Below the pieces are notes generated by a model, which saw nothing but the letters and a program-made list of their open reading frames with translations, did no database searches and had not been told where the DNA came from. A stretch of DNA of 64,000 bases. Origin: Methanosarcina barkeri str. Wiesmoor (GTDB taxonomy: Archaea; Halobacteriota; Methanosarcinia; Methanosarcinales; Methanosarcinaceae). The stretch is from the NCBI RefSeq assembly GCF_000969985.1, contig NZ_CP009526.1, positions 1,116,001-1,180,000 on the forward strand, read 5' to 3'. Positions 9,062 to 19,531 of this stretch are shown here, one piece after another; the stretch's first letter is position 1; the number at the start of each line of letters is the position of its first letter. The position numbers and the translations under genes are program-made.

Positions 9062-9666
9062 TGATCTTGTTTCCACAGTTATTTTATTGTTTCTATGGTT
9101 TTTTATCGATTCTCTAGTTTTTTCTTGTTTCCATATTTATTTTCTTATTTTCTGAGATTATCATCTTATGTCTAGCTACTGGATATTTTTAGAATGTCTA
9201 ACTCAATGATGATGTTGTATCGTTCTGATAACTGAGTGTTTTGTTAACTGAGTATTGTTTTATTCGCAATACTTTCCATTTTATTATCGCATAATTATAT
9301 TAACTCACTAACTTTATATATAATAAACTAGTTTAGTATATTTATTAAATAAGATTATATGATTTATATAATCGTTCCTTATAGATTTCAAGTAGAATAA
9401 TGAAATTTGTATTCCTCTGCCAACTCAAACGAGGGGTGTCGTATTGATTATATGAATTTGTTCTACTTTATATATTAGTGGGCAAAAAAATCAAATGATT
9501 ATTTAATATTTAATATATTTATTTTATAATTTGTATAGCGTTTTAATTATGTTTAAATAATATTTAGTATCCGCACGGATCAAAATTCCATGATGCCTAA
9601 TACAGATTTGTAAAAGCTTCTTGCCTAAAAGATATGAAAGTGGCTGTAAGAGAGGGGTAATAATAG
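9062..9666. other. AT-rich spacer before the polysaccharide island
   Basis: A very AT-rich region with no gene. It presumably contains the promoter of the tandem GT2 gene at 9667, but no element could be fixed by eye. Confidence 0.35.
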
Positions 9667-11253
9667 ATGAGTAATGAGCTGAAGCTGGGCAGCAGCTCGC
9701 AGTATATGACTCAAAATGAAAATCTGCGCGCTAAAGACACGGTCCCCCAAAATGTAACTGTGATTCTTCCGGTCTATAATGAGGAAGTTTCAGTAGGTAG
9801 CGTGGTTTTACAGGCGAAGGAATTAGCCGATAAAGTAATTGTTATAGATGATGCAAGTTCGGACAATACGATTGAAGTAGCTGAGCTTGCAGGTGCAGAA
9901 GTAATTCACAAAGTTGGGCATAGAGGGCCGGACTTTCCATTAACAATGGGTATCCAACATGCCTTAGATTCTGATGTTCTACTGTTTATGGACATCAGTA
10001 TTTGCCACGATTCCAAGCTAATTCCTGAAATGCTTGAGCCCATTCAAAAAGATGGTTTCGATATGGTAATCGGCACCTGTTTTGTCCAATCAAACCGATT
10101 ACAGGAAAACGTATCTTTTTTGAATGAGACGCAGACAGAAAATGGACCTATAGGATTTTTTGCTTTTTCTAAACAATGCTTTGAGATACTAAGTTCCTCT
10201 GATATTTACATTTCTTCTGCAAGTGCCATTATTTCTTTTGCTGAAAATAATAATCTGAAAGCAAAGCACCTTGATCTTAAAGAAGAGCACACATTCAGCC
10301 TTTTTAAAAAGTATCACATCGGAGTTGTAGTGCCTGCATATAATGAGGAAGCTTTGTTAGGCAAAACGATAATGGGAATTCCGGAGTATGTAAGCCGCAT
10401 TTACATAGTAGATGATTGTAGTTCTGATCGAACTCCTGAGGTGATCAAAAGTCTAAAAGATTCCAGAATAGTTTCCTTAAGGCATGAAGTGAATATGGGA
10501 GCTGGAAAGTCCGTTGTTGACGGATATAAAATGGCTCTGAAAGGCAAAATGGACATAGTTGTTGTCATGGATGGCGACAACCAGATGGACCCATCCCAGA
10601 TGCCTCGTCTTTTAATGCCTATAATAGAGGATAAGGCTGACTACACTAAAGGAAACAGGCTTATTACCAGAAAAGCCAGAGAAGGAATGAGCACCTGGCG
10701 GTTCATTGGAAATTCTCTACTCTCACTGCTGACTAAAATCGGAAGCGGTTACTGGGACTTAATGGACCCTCAAAATGGTTATGCTGCTGCATCTCGAAAA
10801 GCTCTGGAAACAATCGATCTTGATTCCGTATACACATATTATGGCTACTTAAATGATATACTAATTAAACTCAATGCATACGGCATGAGAGTAACTGATG
10901 TTGTAATCCCTGCTCGTTATGGAAATGAAAAATCCTCTATAAATTATCGTAAATATATCTTAAAAGTTGCTCCCATGCTCTTTAAAGGATTTCTCTGGAG
11001 GCTGAAAACCAAATATATACTTTTGAGCTTCCACCCACTGGTGTTTTTCTATACTGCCAGCATGATCCTTTTGCCCTGTGGACTGCTTTTTGATTTCTGG
11101 ATATTGTTACAAAAATTGATTCACAATTCGGTTTCTCCAAACTATCCGCTGTTGGGCGTATTTGTTACTTTGATGGGTATGCAGTTGTTGCTTTTTGCAA
11201 TGTTCTTTGACATGCAGTCGGATATCAGCAAGAAATTGGATCGTAGCTTTTAA
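9667..11253 (+). CDS. Tandem-domain family 2 glycosyltransferase with C-terminal membrane helices
   Basis: Two GT-A domains of the dolichyl-phosphate-mannose-synthase type are fused in one 528-residue chain. Domain 1 (about 25-215) has the N-terminal VILPVYNEE and IVIDDASSDNT motifs, but the usual DxD is replaced by MDISICHD. Domain 2 (about 218-450) has VVVPAYNEE, IVDDCSSDRTPEV and an intact MDGDNQMDP. Two hydrophobic segments close the protein (about 455-480 and 498-520). The second domain is likely the active sugar transferase using a lipid phosphate acceptor; the first looks catalytically impaired. The gene at 35130 is a single-domain relative with a very similar N-terminus. GAGAGGGG precedes the start. 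Confidence 0.85.
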   Translation: MSNELKLGSSSQYMTQNENLRAKDTVPQNVTVILPVYNEEVSVGSVVLQAKELADKVIVIDDASSDNTIEVAELAGAEVIHKVGHRGPDFPLTMGIQHALDSDVLLFMDISICHDSKLIPEMLEPIQKDGFDMVIGTCFVQSNRLQENVSFLNETQTENGPIGFFAFSKQCFEILSSSDIYISSASAIISFAENNNLKAKHLDLKEEHTFSLFKKYHIGVVVPAYNEEALLGKTIMGIPEYVSRIYIVDDCSSDRTPEVIKSLKDSRIVSLRHEVNMGAGKSVVDGYKMALKGKMDIVVVMDGDNQMDPSQMPRLLMPIIEDKADYTKGNRLITRKAREGMSTWRFIGNSLLSLLTKIGSGYWDLMDPQNGYAAASRKALETIDLDSVYTYYGYLNDILIKLNAYGMRVTDVVIPARYGNEKSSINYRKYILKVAPMLFKGFLWRLKTKYILLSFHPLVFFYTASMILLPCGLLFDFWILLQKLIHNSVSPNYPLLGVFVTLMGMQLLLFAMFFDMQSDISKKLDRSF

Positions 11254-11314
11254 TAGTTGATAATTGTGACATAGCATTATAATATGAAGGTGTTGTTGGA
11301 AAAAATAAACAGTG

Positions 11315-11431
11315 TAGGACTTACGCACTTGAGAACCAAAATCAATTACGACAAAGACTGTGGATTAAAGTCACATTTTAGATAATTAACGGTTTGATGC
11401 TATCGATTTTTTAGTTCGATTGCAAGTTCTA
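11315..11431 (+). repeat. ~118-bp TIR element, copy B (MITE-like)
   Basis: Starts TAGGACTTACGCACTTGAG and ends TTGCAAGTTCTA. It aligns end to end with copies A (8610-8727) and C (5524-5641, opposite strand). Non-coding. Confidence 0.75.
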
Positions 11432-11829
11432 CAGTGATAAAACGTGTATAAAATTTATAGAGTTAAGCTAATTGAGTTACATCTTGCCATATCACTTCTA
11501 AGAGATTATGTACTGTAGACATCAATGTAAATGAAAATTGCATGGATCCTCTAGAAAATGAGAAACTCACATACTTGACGTAAAGGATGACGATACTCAG
11601 AAAACATGTTACATGAATGAGTCTATCTCGAAACCAATTTTGCTCTTAACGATAAGAGTTTTCAGAAAAAATTCCGTGATCAAAAGCTGCATTGACTATT
11701 CAAATACTAGATTTACAGAACCAATTTTTGAGTTTCGGGATCAGTTCAACATTAATATTTAAATTTAAATTAAGCCTTTATGAAAAGTATTGCAATATTT
11801 AAATATTATCACATTTTTGGGATGAGAAT
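11432..11829. other. Spacer upstream of the DUF354 operon
   Basis: AT-rich, no gene seen. The last 80 bp, with several TTTAAAT/ATATTTAAAT blocks (11755-11810), are the likely promoter region of the four-gene operon starting at 11830. Confidence 0.4.
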
Positions 11830-12921
11830 TTGAGAATAATGATTGATATGGGACACCCTGCACACGTTCATCTTTTCAAGAATGTCATATGGAAACTTAA
11901 TAAAAAAGGCCATCGTGTTTTGGTCACAGCTAGAAATAAGGAAGTTACCATAGATTTGCTCAAGGCATATAATTTTGAATATGTCTCAGTAGGTGAAATT
12001 GGGAGTAGTAAAGTTGATTTGGTACGTGAATGGATAAATAGAGATTATGAAATACTGAAAATTGCAAGTAAGTTTAACCCAGATATTCTAATGGGGATGT
12101 CAAATCCATGTGTAGCGCATGCGTCTTGGATTCTCAGAAAAAAAGCTATATTGCTGGATGATTCGGAGGTTACTGCGTTTAGTCATAAAATAACATATCC
12201 ATTTGCAAATGTAATTTGTACTCCATCTCTTTACAAAAAGGATCTTGGCAAAAAACAAGTTAGGTACGACGGTTATCATGAATTGGCATACCTTCACCCA
12301 AATTATTTTACCCCTGATCCATCTGTGTTAGAATCTTTTGGGTTCAAAGAAAGTGATAAATATGTAATTTTAAGGTTTGTGTCTTGGGGTGCCAATCACG
12401 ATATTGGAAATAAGGGTTTGAGTCTGGAGGATAAAAGAAAAGTTGTGCATGAGATTGAAAAATACGGGAAAGTACTTATTACTTCGGAAAAGCCATTGCC
12501 AGATGATTTGGAAAAATACAGAATTTCGACAGCACCGGAGAGAATGCATGATCTATTGTTTTATGCTCAGATGTTTTTTGGTGATAGCCAAACAATGACA
12601 ACTGAAGCTGCAATTCTCGGTACTCCAGCCATAAGATGCAATTCATTTGTTGGTGAAAACGATATGTCAAATTTCAAAGAACTTGAAAATAAATACGGAC
12701 TGATTTTTAACTTCAATGATCCTGAAAAAGCTTTGAAAAAGGCAGTTGAATTGCTTCATAAACCTGGCATAAAGGAAGAATGGTTTAGTAAAAAGGAACG
12801 GTTATTGAAGGACAAAATTGATGTTACTGGATTTCTAGCATGGTTTATAGAAAATTACCCTCAGAGCTTTAATGTAATGAAAGATAATCCAGATTTTCAA
12901 TATCAATTTAAAATGGTGTAA
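11830..12921 (+). CDS. DUF354 family protein (GT-B-like, polysaccharide biosynthesis)
   Basis: Belongs to the DUF354 family, whose members resemble GT-B glycosyltransferases and WecB and are often found in archaeal polysaccharide clusters. The hallmark N-terminus DMGHPAHVHLFKN is present. The C-terminal half has FFGDSQTMTTEAAILGTPAI, a nucleotide-sugar-binding-like loop with a conserved Glu. I use the TTG at 11830, which keeps the usual start (MRIMIDMGHPAH) and has GGATGAG upstream; the ATG at 11839 is an alternative. It is the first gene of a tightly packed operon, with wecB starting two bases after its stop. The exact reaction is unknown. Confidence 0.8.
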   Translation: MRIMIDMGHPAHVHLFKNVIWKLNKKGHRVLVTARNKEVTIDLLKAYNFEYVSVGEIGSSKVDLVREWINRDYEILKIASKFNPDILMGMSNPCVAHASWILRKKAILLDDSEVTAFSHKITYPFANVICTPSLYKKDLGKKQVRYDGYHELAYLHPNYFTPDPSVLESFGFKESDKYVILRFVSWGANHDIGNKGLSLEDKRKVVHEIEKYGKVLITSEKPLPDDLEKYRISTAPERMHDLLFYAQMFFGDSQTMTTEAAILGTPAIRCNSFVGENDMSNFKELENKYGLIFNFNDPEKALKKAVELLHKPGIKEEWFSKKERLLKDKIDVTGFLAWFIENYPQSFNVMKDNPDFQYQFKMV

Positions 12922-12923
12922 CT

Positions 12924-14009
12924 ATGAGAATTGCAAGTATTGTTGGAGTCAGACCTCAATTTGTTAAAGCTTCTGTAGTTTCAAGAGAATTAAGAAAAAA
13001 GAATGAAGAAATTCTGATTCATACGGGGCAGCACTATGATTATCAGATGAATAAACTTTTTTTTGAGGAGCTTAACATTCCCGAGCCTGAATATCATCTT
13101 GATATTGGTTCTGGATCTCACGGATATCAAACAGGTGAGATGCTAAAGAAGATCGAAGAAGTTTTAATCAAAGAAAAGCCTGATCTCGTCCTTACCTACG
13201 GTGATACCAATTCAACACTTGCAGGAGCTCTTGCCGCATCAAAGCTACATATCAAAACTGCGCATGTTGAGTCTGGTCTCCGAAGCTTCGATAAGGCGAT
13301 GCCAGAAGAGATCAATAGAATCGTAACAGACCACTGCTCTGATATATTATTTTGCCCAACAGAAAATGCGGTTGAAAATTTAAAAAACGAAGGCATAACA
13401 AAAAATGTTTATTTAACCGGAGATGTGATGGTTGATTCTCTATTGTATAACAGGAAGATTGCAGAAGATAAATCTACTATTCTAAATGATTTAGGCCTAC
13501 AAAGCAAAGGGTACCTTGTGGCCACAATTCATAGAGCCAGCAATACAGATAATGAAGAAAATTTGAAAAATATTGTAAATGCTTTTTCCGAATTAAAGGA
13601 AACTATTGTATTTCCATTACATCCCAGGACGGATAAATTTTTGAAAAAATATGGACTCTATGATAGATTGAAATCATCTGTTATTTTAATAGAGCCTTTG
13701 GGTTTTTTTGAGTTCATAAAGCTGATGAATAATGCAAAGATGATACTTACCGATTCAGGTGGTGTGCAAAAAGAGGCTTATGTACTCAAAGTTCCTTGCA
13801 TCACATTGAGGGAGAACACTGAATGGATTGAAACTGTCAACGATGAATGGAACGTTCTTGTTGGAACTAACAAGGAAAAGATTGTCAAAATGGTAAAGGA
13901 ATTTCGACCTTTTTTAGAGAAACATAGAGATAGATTCGGGAATGGAGATGCAAGTAAGAATATCTTATTAATTATTGATTGTCTCAAAAAACAAGAGGTC
14001 AATTTATGA
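12924..14009 (+). CDS. wecB: UDP-N-acetylglucosamine 2-epimerase (non-hydrolysing)
   Basis: Interconverts UDP-GlcNAc and UDP-ManNAc. The 361-residue protein has the family pattern: GVRPQFVKAS at the N-terminus, HTGQHYDYQMN, THGDTNS-like YGDTNSTLAGA, HVESGLRSFD, and the C-terminal LTDSGGVQKEA (about residue 276) with RENTEWIETV. Length is normal. It lies two bases after the DUF354 gene and overlaps the next gene by four bases. Together with the dehydrogenase at 49517-51268 it could supply UDP-ManNAc uronic acid. Confidence 0.95.
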   Translation: MRIASIVGVRPQFVKASVVSRELRKKNEEILIHTGQHYDYQMNKLFFEELNIPEPEYHLDIGSGSHGYQTGEMLKKIEEVLIKEKPDLVLTYGDTNSTLAGALAASKLHIKTAHVESGLRSFDKAMPEEINRIVTDHCSDILFCPTENAVENLKNEGITKNVYLTGDVMVDSLLYNRKIAEDKSTILNDLGLQSKGYLVATIHRASNTDNEENLKNIVNAFSELKETIVFPLHPRTDKFLKKYGLYDRLKSSVILIEPLGFFEFIKLMNNAKMILTDSGGVQKEAYVLKVPCITLRENTEWIETVNDEWNVLVGTNKEKIVKMVKEFRPFLEKHRDRFGNGDASKNILLIIDCLKKQEVNL

Positions 14010-15205
14010 CATCCCAAAAAATAATCTGGGATTCTATTGAATCTCTTCACAAGTGGGTAAAAGATCAAGCCTACTATGGTTGGGATCCTTATGACGCTCT
14101 GAATAGTAAATTTATCCTAAAACTATGTATGGGGTCACCATCTTTAGAGATATTGGCTACCCAGATTAATAAATATTCTATAGTCAATTTTCGGCCGCTT
14201 CTGAGGGTGGAAAAGGGAATTGATGTAAAAGGTATGGCACTCTTTGCCCAAGCATATTCAAAGATGTATACTTTAACAGCTGATGAAAATTACAAAAATG
14301 ATCTATTAAATTGTATGTTGTTCCTGAAAGAAAAATCACTTGTATCTATTTATGGCCATGATTGTTGGGCTGGTCATTATTATAATTTTCGAAATTCTGA
14401 CAAAAGTATACTATCTCCTAATATACCAGATGTGATTACTACTTCTAATGTCATTAAAGCCGCTGTAGAAAGTTATAAAGTTCTTAAAAGGAATGATTTG
14501 ATAAAAATGGCAAGGAGTGGGTACGAGTTTTTAACTAATTCTCTTTTACATGAATCAAAGGATGGATATTTTTATCTTGATTATGATTCTTCAAGTGATG
14601 GTAAAATTGTAATTAATGCTTCTGCTGAAGGTTTGTCTGCAATATGTAAACTTATGCATTTGTTTGATGATAAAAATTTGAAAGAAACGTCTTACAATCT
14701 TGCTGAGTTTTTAATAACAAATCAAAATACTGATGGTTCCTGGATATATAGCAAATACAACAATGGGAAAATTCGGATTCAGTTAGATTTTCACCAAGGT
14801 TTTATTATTAATTCCTTATTGGAATATCTTCCTTTTGCTGCTTTGAACCAAAAAGACCGAATAATTTCATCCATTAAAAATGGTGCCAAATTTTATAAAG
14901 AAAAACAGTTTTTTGAGGATGGAACGTGTCATTTTAGATATCCTCAAAAATATCCAATTGATATCCACAATCAGGCACAGGGTATAATCACTTTTAGTAA
15001 ACTAGCTCCTTTTAATAACGAATTTTCAAATTTTTCTCTAAAAATTGCTTTATGGACAATTTTAAATATGCAAAATAGAGCTGGTTACTTTTATTATCAA
15101 AAGTATAGAATTTTTAGAAATAACATTCCTCATATAAGATGGGGACAGGCTTGGATGATGTTAGCTTTAGCTACTTATTTAGAAGTAAAGGAGGAGCAAA
15201 AATGA
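14006..15205 (+). CDS. Predicted alpha/alpha-toroid protein of a polysaccharide operon
   Basis: A 399-residue protein with repeated helix pairs, regularly spaced aromatic/His motifs (HDCWAGHYYN, NTDGSWIYS, DFHQGFIINSLLEYL, HIRWGQAWMMLALA) and no signal peptide. This pattern suggests a six-hairpin or squalene-cyclase-like toroid, a fold used by polysaccharide lyases, glycosidases and the catalytic domain of uronyl C5-epimerases. A definite activity cannot be assigned. I chose the ATG at 14006, overlapping the wecB stop (ATGA), with GAGGTC upstream. Its position between WecB and a GT4 suggests it modifies or degrades the glycan or its precursors. Confidence 0.6.
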   Translation: MTSQKIIWDSIESLHKWVKDQAYYGWDPYDALNSKFILKLCMGSPSLEILATQINKYSIVNFRPLLRVEKGIDVKGMALFAQAYSKMYTLTADENYKNDLLNCMLFLKEKSLVSIYGHDCWAGHYYNFRNSDKSILSPNIPDVITTSNVIKAAVESYKVLKRNDLIKMARSGYEFLTNSLLHESKDGYFYLDYDSSSDGKIVINASAEGLSAICKLMHLFDDKNLKETSYNLAEFLITNQNTDGSWIYSKYNNGKIRIQLDFHQGFIINSLLEYLPFAALNQKDRIISSIKNGAKFYKEKQFFEDGTCHFRYPQKYPIDIHNQAQGIITFSKLAPFNNEFSNFSLKIALWTILNMQNRAGYFYYQKYRIFRNNIPHIRWGQAWMMLALATYLEVKEEQK

Positions 15206-16284
15206 TTCGAGTGTTTATGTGTGGTCCAATATCATCATCAGGAGGAGTCTCAACACACACAAAGTATATAACGAAATGTTTATCTAAATTAGGAGTAAAG
15301 GTTACTCTCTATAACTTCATTTCAGAAAATAAATATTTATTTAAAAGTATATCTTTAGATAAATTTTATCGACGCACGATTGGTCTCTTTTATACTTCAG
15401 TTAGTCACAGAAAAGAATATGATGTACTTCATGTTCAAGCTTCTGGAGGTATCTTCAGTTTCATTTCCTCTATAACAGCATCTATTGTGTCAAAGATTAC
15501 AAACAAAAAGTTAGTTGTAACCTTTCATCACTCAAAGACGGAAGAATTTGTAAAAAAATATAAATCTTTGTTTAATTTTGTACTAAGAAATACTAATGTT
15601 ATGGTTTTAGTTTCAAATAAACAAAAGGACTTCATTTCTAAAATGTTCCCAAAAGATTCCCATAAATTAATTGTGATTCCAAACGGCTATGATTCAACTT
15701 TATTTTTTCCTCGTGATGCTAATGAGTGTAGAAAAGTTTTAAACATACCTATAAATAAAAAAGTAGTATTTAATGTTTCGAATTTAGTTGAAATAAAAGG
15801 TCATAGATATCTTATAGAAGCAATAGGTGATATTGTTAAGAAGAGATCGGATATTTATTGTATTATTGGAGGAAGAGGTTATTTAAAAGAAGAGTTAGAA
15901 CAGCAAATAAGAGAGTCTAAACTAGAGAACTATGTAAAACTAGTTGGCTGGATCCGAGACGAAGATGTTCCTATTTATATAAACGCTAGTGATTTATTTG
16001 TCCTTCCTAGTTTGGGTGAAGGAAATCCTATTGTCATGTTTGAAGCAATAGGTTGTGGAAGACAATTTATTGGAACGAAAGTAGGTGGTATCCCAGAGGT
16101 TATAACGTCTGAAGATTATGGCCTTTTGGTTGAGCCTGGTAATTCGCAAGCACTAGCTGAGAAAATAGAAAGTGCTCTATATAATAACGAAAAAAATAAA
16201 AAAAATATCAAAAATGTAGAGCAGTATCGGTGGGACAATGTTGCAGAACAAACAAAACAAATTTATTGCAAATTAGAATTGTGA
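15202..16284 (+). CDS. Family 4 glycosyltransferase (GT-B)
   Basis: A retaining GT-B transferase for glycan assembly in the cytoplasm. The N-terminus has the acceptor-side glycine loop SSSGGVSTHTKY. The C-terminal Rossmann half has FNVSNLVEIKGHRYLIEAI, then YVKLVGWIRDEDVPIYINASDLFVLPS (written here in parts: VKLVGWI, SDLFVLPS) and the EGNPIVMFEAIGCG motif with the conserved nucleotide-binding Glu. The ATG at 15202 overlaps the preceding stop (ATGA), and AAGGAGGAGC lies just upstream. It is the last gene of the operon starting at 11830. The sugar specificity is unknown. Confidence 0.88.
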   Translation: MIRVFMCGPISSSGGVSTHTKYITKCLSKLGVKVTLYNFISENKYLFKSISLDKFYRRTIGLFYTSVSHRKEYDVLHVQASGGIFSFISSITASIVSKITNKKLVVTFHHSKTEEFVKKYKSLFNFVLRNTNVMVLVSNKQKDFISKMFPKDSHKLIVIPNGYDSTLFFPRDANECRKVLNIPINKKVVFNVSNLVEIKGHRYLIEAIGDIVKKRSDIYCIIGGRGYLKEELEQQIRESKLENYVKLVGWIRDEDVPIYINASDLFVLPSLGEGNPIVMFEAIGCGRQFIGTKVGGIPEVITSEDYGLLVEPGNSQALAEKIESALYNNEKNKKNIKNVEQYRWDNVAEQTKQIYCKLEL

Positions 16285-16351
16285 ATTTACCTTCTAATTT
16301 TTTATTGAAAATATTAAATAATTTAGTCTCTGTTATCTCCAAGTTTATATC

Positions 16352-16376
16352 TGTAGGACTTACGCGGTTGAGTATT
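16352..16376 (+). repeat. Fragment of the ~118-bp TIR element (copy D, left end only)
   Basis: TGTAGGACTTACGCGGTTGAG matches the left end of copies A and B, then similarity stops. It is a truncated remnant downstream of the GT4 gene. Confidence 0.5.
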
Positions 16377-17078
16377 TTTTTTCTACAAATTGTATTAAAG
16401 TATTACAGTTGATAAATTATAAAAACATAATTAAAAAACCTGTGAAGTTATATGAAATAAGCCTGCCTAAATGCACTGAACTTGATTACATTAACTTTCT
16501 CATCCTATATTTGCAGTAGTTCCGAATAACTCAAGTTCCGAATAATGAATTTGGAACATTAGTAACTAATTATAATTACCCGAAAAAAAGTTTTATTAGA
16601 TCATGGAATTCATTTTTAATGCCAACAAAAAACGATTCCATGACCTTAGATACAGCCAGCTTGCTGGCTGTATCTTCTGAATTGATTAGCAAATATAATA
16701 TAATAACTTTGCCAGAATCTGCAAATTATAAATGTCAGGACACTTTAAACATATTGTTGCATGCCGCAACATTCTCTACAAATTCTCTTGAATCTGCAAG
16801 TAATGATCTGCAAAGAAAAAATCCTGACTTAAGAATACCTTCAGCAGATACTATTTTCAATTACATCAACGAAAATAAAATTGAAGATATTCTTTCCTCC
16901 TTTAGAAAAATGAATCTTGAGCTTTTCAAGATGATGAAACTTGAAAACAAGATTCACGATATAGCTATTGATTTTCATGACATTTCCTATTATGGAGATA
17001 AAAATACTCCTGGTATTAGGGGAATAAAACTAAAGAATGGTAGTTCATGGGGTAAATCGTTCTGTACTCTTGATATAA

Positions 17079-18794
17079 CGCACTTTCCGCAGTAAATTTT
17101 CGTAAATTCATATTTTTCAGATCATGTACTTACTTCTTATAAAATCCCATTCAATTTCACCTTGATGACTCTCTCCCAGCTCTGAATCCACAACTCATCT
17201 TGGTCATTATGGCCTTATTGCTGGCGTATTTGACGAACTTGAAATTTCAGATTTGATTGACACTCTTCTTCCTAAGAAAAGTGGCCATAACATTTCTCAT
17301 TCTACTGTTCTTAAGGCAATGTGCATTAACGGTTTAGGATTTACTGAACGTCGTCTTTACCTATTTTCTGCTTTCTTTGAAAACTTGCCCACTGAAAGGT
17401 TACTGGGAGAAGGTGTTCTCCCAGAACACCTTAATGATGACGTTTTTGGCAGAACTCTGGACAAAATCCAGGAATATGGAGCAACCGAACTCTTCAATCA
17501 TATAATTCTGCAAGCTATGAAACACGTTCCTATTAATCCTCGTTTTTGTCATTCAGATACTACAAATTTCAGTGTTTATGGTGACTATGACCATAATGAT
17601 AACGGCAAAACTATCAACATTACTTATGGTCATCCTAAAGACAAGAGAGTAGACTTACTTCGTTTTTCTATTTATATGGTTACTGACCAGAAAGGAATTC
17701 CTCTGTTTGTGAGAGCATTAGATGGTAACAGTTCCGATAAGAAAGTTCTCATCAAAACCATAAAGGAAGTAACACAGAACCTGAATCTTGATCAGAGAGT
17801 CTACCACATTGCAGACAGTGCATTTTATACTGAAGATAATGTCAAAGAGATAGGAAATAATGCTTTTTTCATCTCGAGAGTACCTGCAACCATCAATGAA
17901 TCAAAGGAATTATTGATGACAGACTTAATTCTGGAAACATGCTCTGATGAACGTTATTCTTGTTCTGCTGTAAAATCCTGTTATGGTGGAGTAGAACAGT
18001 TATGGGTTGTATTCTGTTCAGAGGAAATGAAAAAGAAGGAAGAGAAGAAATTTGATGAAAAGATTCTTAAAGAGCTTGACGCAGCAGAAAAGTCTCTTAA
18101 AAAGCTTTCTAATCATGAGTTTGCTTGTGAAGCAGACGCAAGAATGGCTGCTGAACAATAGTTGAAAGAGAATGAACTGTATGAATTCCAGAAACTTGAG
18201 ATACAAACTAAGTCACACAGACTTGAAAACAAGAAAGGAAGACCAGGGAAAGGTGAAGATGTACAGACTTTTTGCCTGATAGAAGCAGAGATAAAACACG
18301 ATCAGGAGAAAGTACAGGAAAAAAGAACAAAGTTAGGAAGGTTCATTCTTGCAACCAATGATCTGGAGTTGACTCCAGATCAACTCCTAAAGTACTATAA
18401 AGAACAGGGAACAGTTGAAAGAGAGTTCAGGTTCCTTAAAGATAAGAGTTTCAGAGTGTCTTAAGGTGTACCTGAAAAAAAGTCCAGAATAGAAGCGCTT
18501 GCGATGGTAATGGTTCTATGCTGGTTATTGTATTCAATAGCTGAGTGGAAACTGAGAACAAGATTGGAAGAAGCAAAAGAAGCTATCAGAAACCAGGTTA
18601 AGAAGAAAACACAGACTCCGACAATGAAATGGGTATTCTTTCAGTTCAGGAGAATAACGGAGTTAGAGATCGAAATTGAGGGAAAGAGGATAAAGAAGGT
18701 ATTAAATCTGGACGAAGAAACAATTAAAGTGCTGAGATTGATGGGAGAAAAATACGAAAAATATTATATGTGAAAAAATACTGCGGAAAGTAGG
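17079..18794 (+). mobile_element. IS1634-family insertion sequence, degenerate, nested in the ISH3 element
   Basis: About 1.7 kb. The left end CGCACTTTCCGCAGTA and the right end (reverse complement CCTACTTTCCGCAGTA) are inverted repeats. ATATAA at 17073-17078 and 18795-18800 is the target duplication. End sequences of this family recur at 5656, 5896 and 22075-22110. Confidence 0.85.
17180..18773 (+). pseudogene. IS1634-family transposase with three lesions
   Basis: Recognised by HSDTTNFSVYGDY, HPKDKRVDLLRFS, a VYHIADSAFYTEDN block and the C-terminal YKEQGTVEREFRFLKDKSFR, which together give the IS1634/IS4-type DDE core. Lesions: a frameshift near the N-terminus (about 17175-17190), an in-frame TAG at 18159-18161 (AEQ-stop-LKENE), and a TAA with compensating frameshifts at about 18462-18500. 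UAG can be read as pyrrolysine in Methanosarcina, so the amber codon alone would not prove inactivity, but the other lesions do. The longest intact parts are 17253-18158, 18162-18461 and 18504-18773. Confidence 0.8.
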
Positions 18795-19531
18795 ATATAA
18801 TTGGAACTTCTCACTTAACACTTGACGTAATAGACATCAATAGTTTGAACAAGAATTATTCTCTTTTAATCGAATCTTTATTCAAAAGACTTCAAACGAT
18901 AGGTGTAAAAACAGGAACAGTATACCTTGATAGAGAATTTTTTAACACTGATGTGATTCCAAAATTGGATGAACTTAAAGTCAATTTTGTTATAGCAGTT
19001 AAATCGACTCAGGTTATCAATAGAGAACTTAAAAATCATCAAAAAGAGTATGGAAATACTTCGACTATTTTTGAATATCAATTTCAGAAAGGAGGACCTT
19101 CTTTTAATGTTGTGGCAATATATAATGATGAAAAGAAAAAGTATCTTCTGTTTGCTACAAACAAAAAAGCAGAATCAATTGAGAAATTTGAAAAGATGAT
19201 TCCTGAAGAATATAGAAAACGATGGAATATAGAAACTGGATATAGAGTGAAAAACGAGTTCAAGATACGATCATGTACAAAATCTCCAGTAGCGAGATTA
19301 TTGTTCTTTATTATTCAATGTATAATGTACAATGTGCTAAATATGCTAAAGTCAGTTCTAAAAATTACAGCTTATGAGCTAAAATCATTAATAAATGAAG
19401 ATATAAACAAAGTTGTAAGATATGGACTAAAGTCGCTGAATTTTATTCCTGTTAGTGTGTTACTGGATTGTTTGAGATGGGTCAATGAAGAAAGAAATCG
19501 AGTGCTACGCACTCGATTAACTATAATATAA

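Larger units (their letters stand above)
16619..19531 (+). pseudogene. ISH3-family transposase, split by an IS1634 insertion
   Basis: The N-terminal part is 16619-17078 and the C-terminal part 18801-19531. Joining them at the target duplication restores the frame exactly (LDI followed by IGTSHLTLDV). The restored protein of about 396 residues has the DDE-type pattern: an Asp in AIDFHDISYYG, an Asp in VYLDREFFNTDV and a Glu in KRWNIETGYR. The rest of the frame has no stop, so the transposase was intact when the second element landed. Confidence 0.85.

Noticed and set aside
18159-18161. Pyrrolysine codon in a functional transposase
   Set aside because: UAG readthrough is possible in this lineage, but the same gene also has frameshifts and a TAA, so it is better called a pseudogene.
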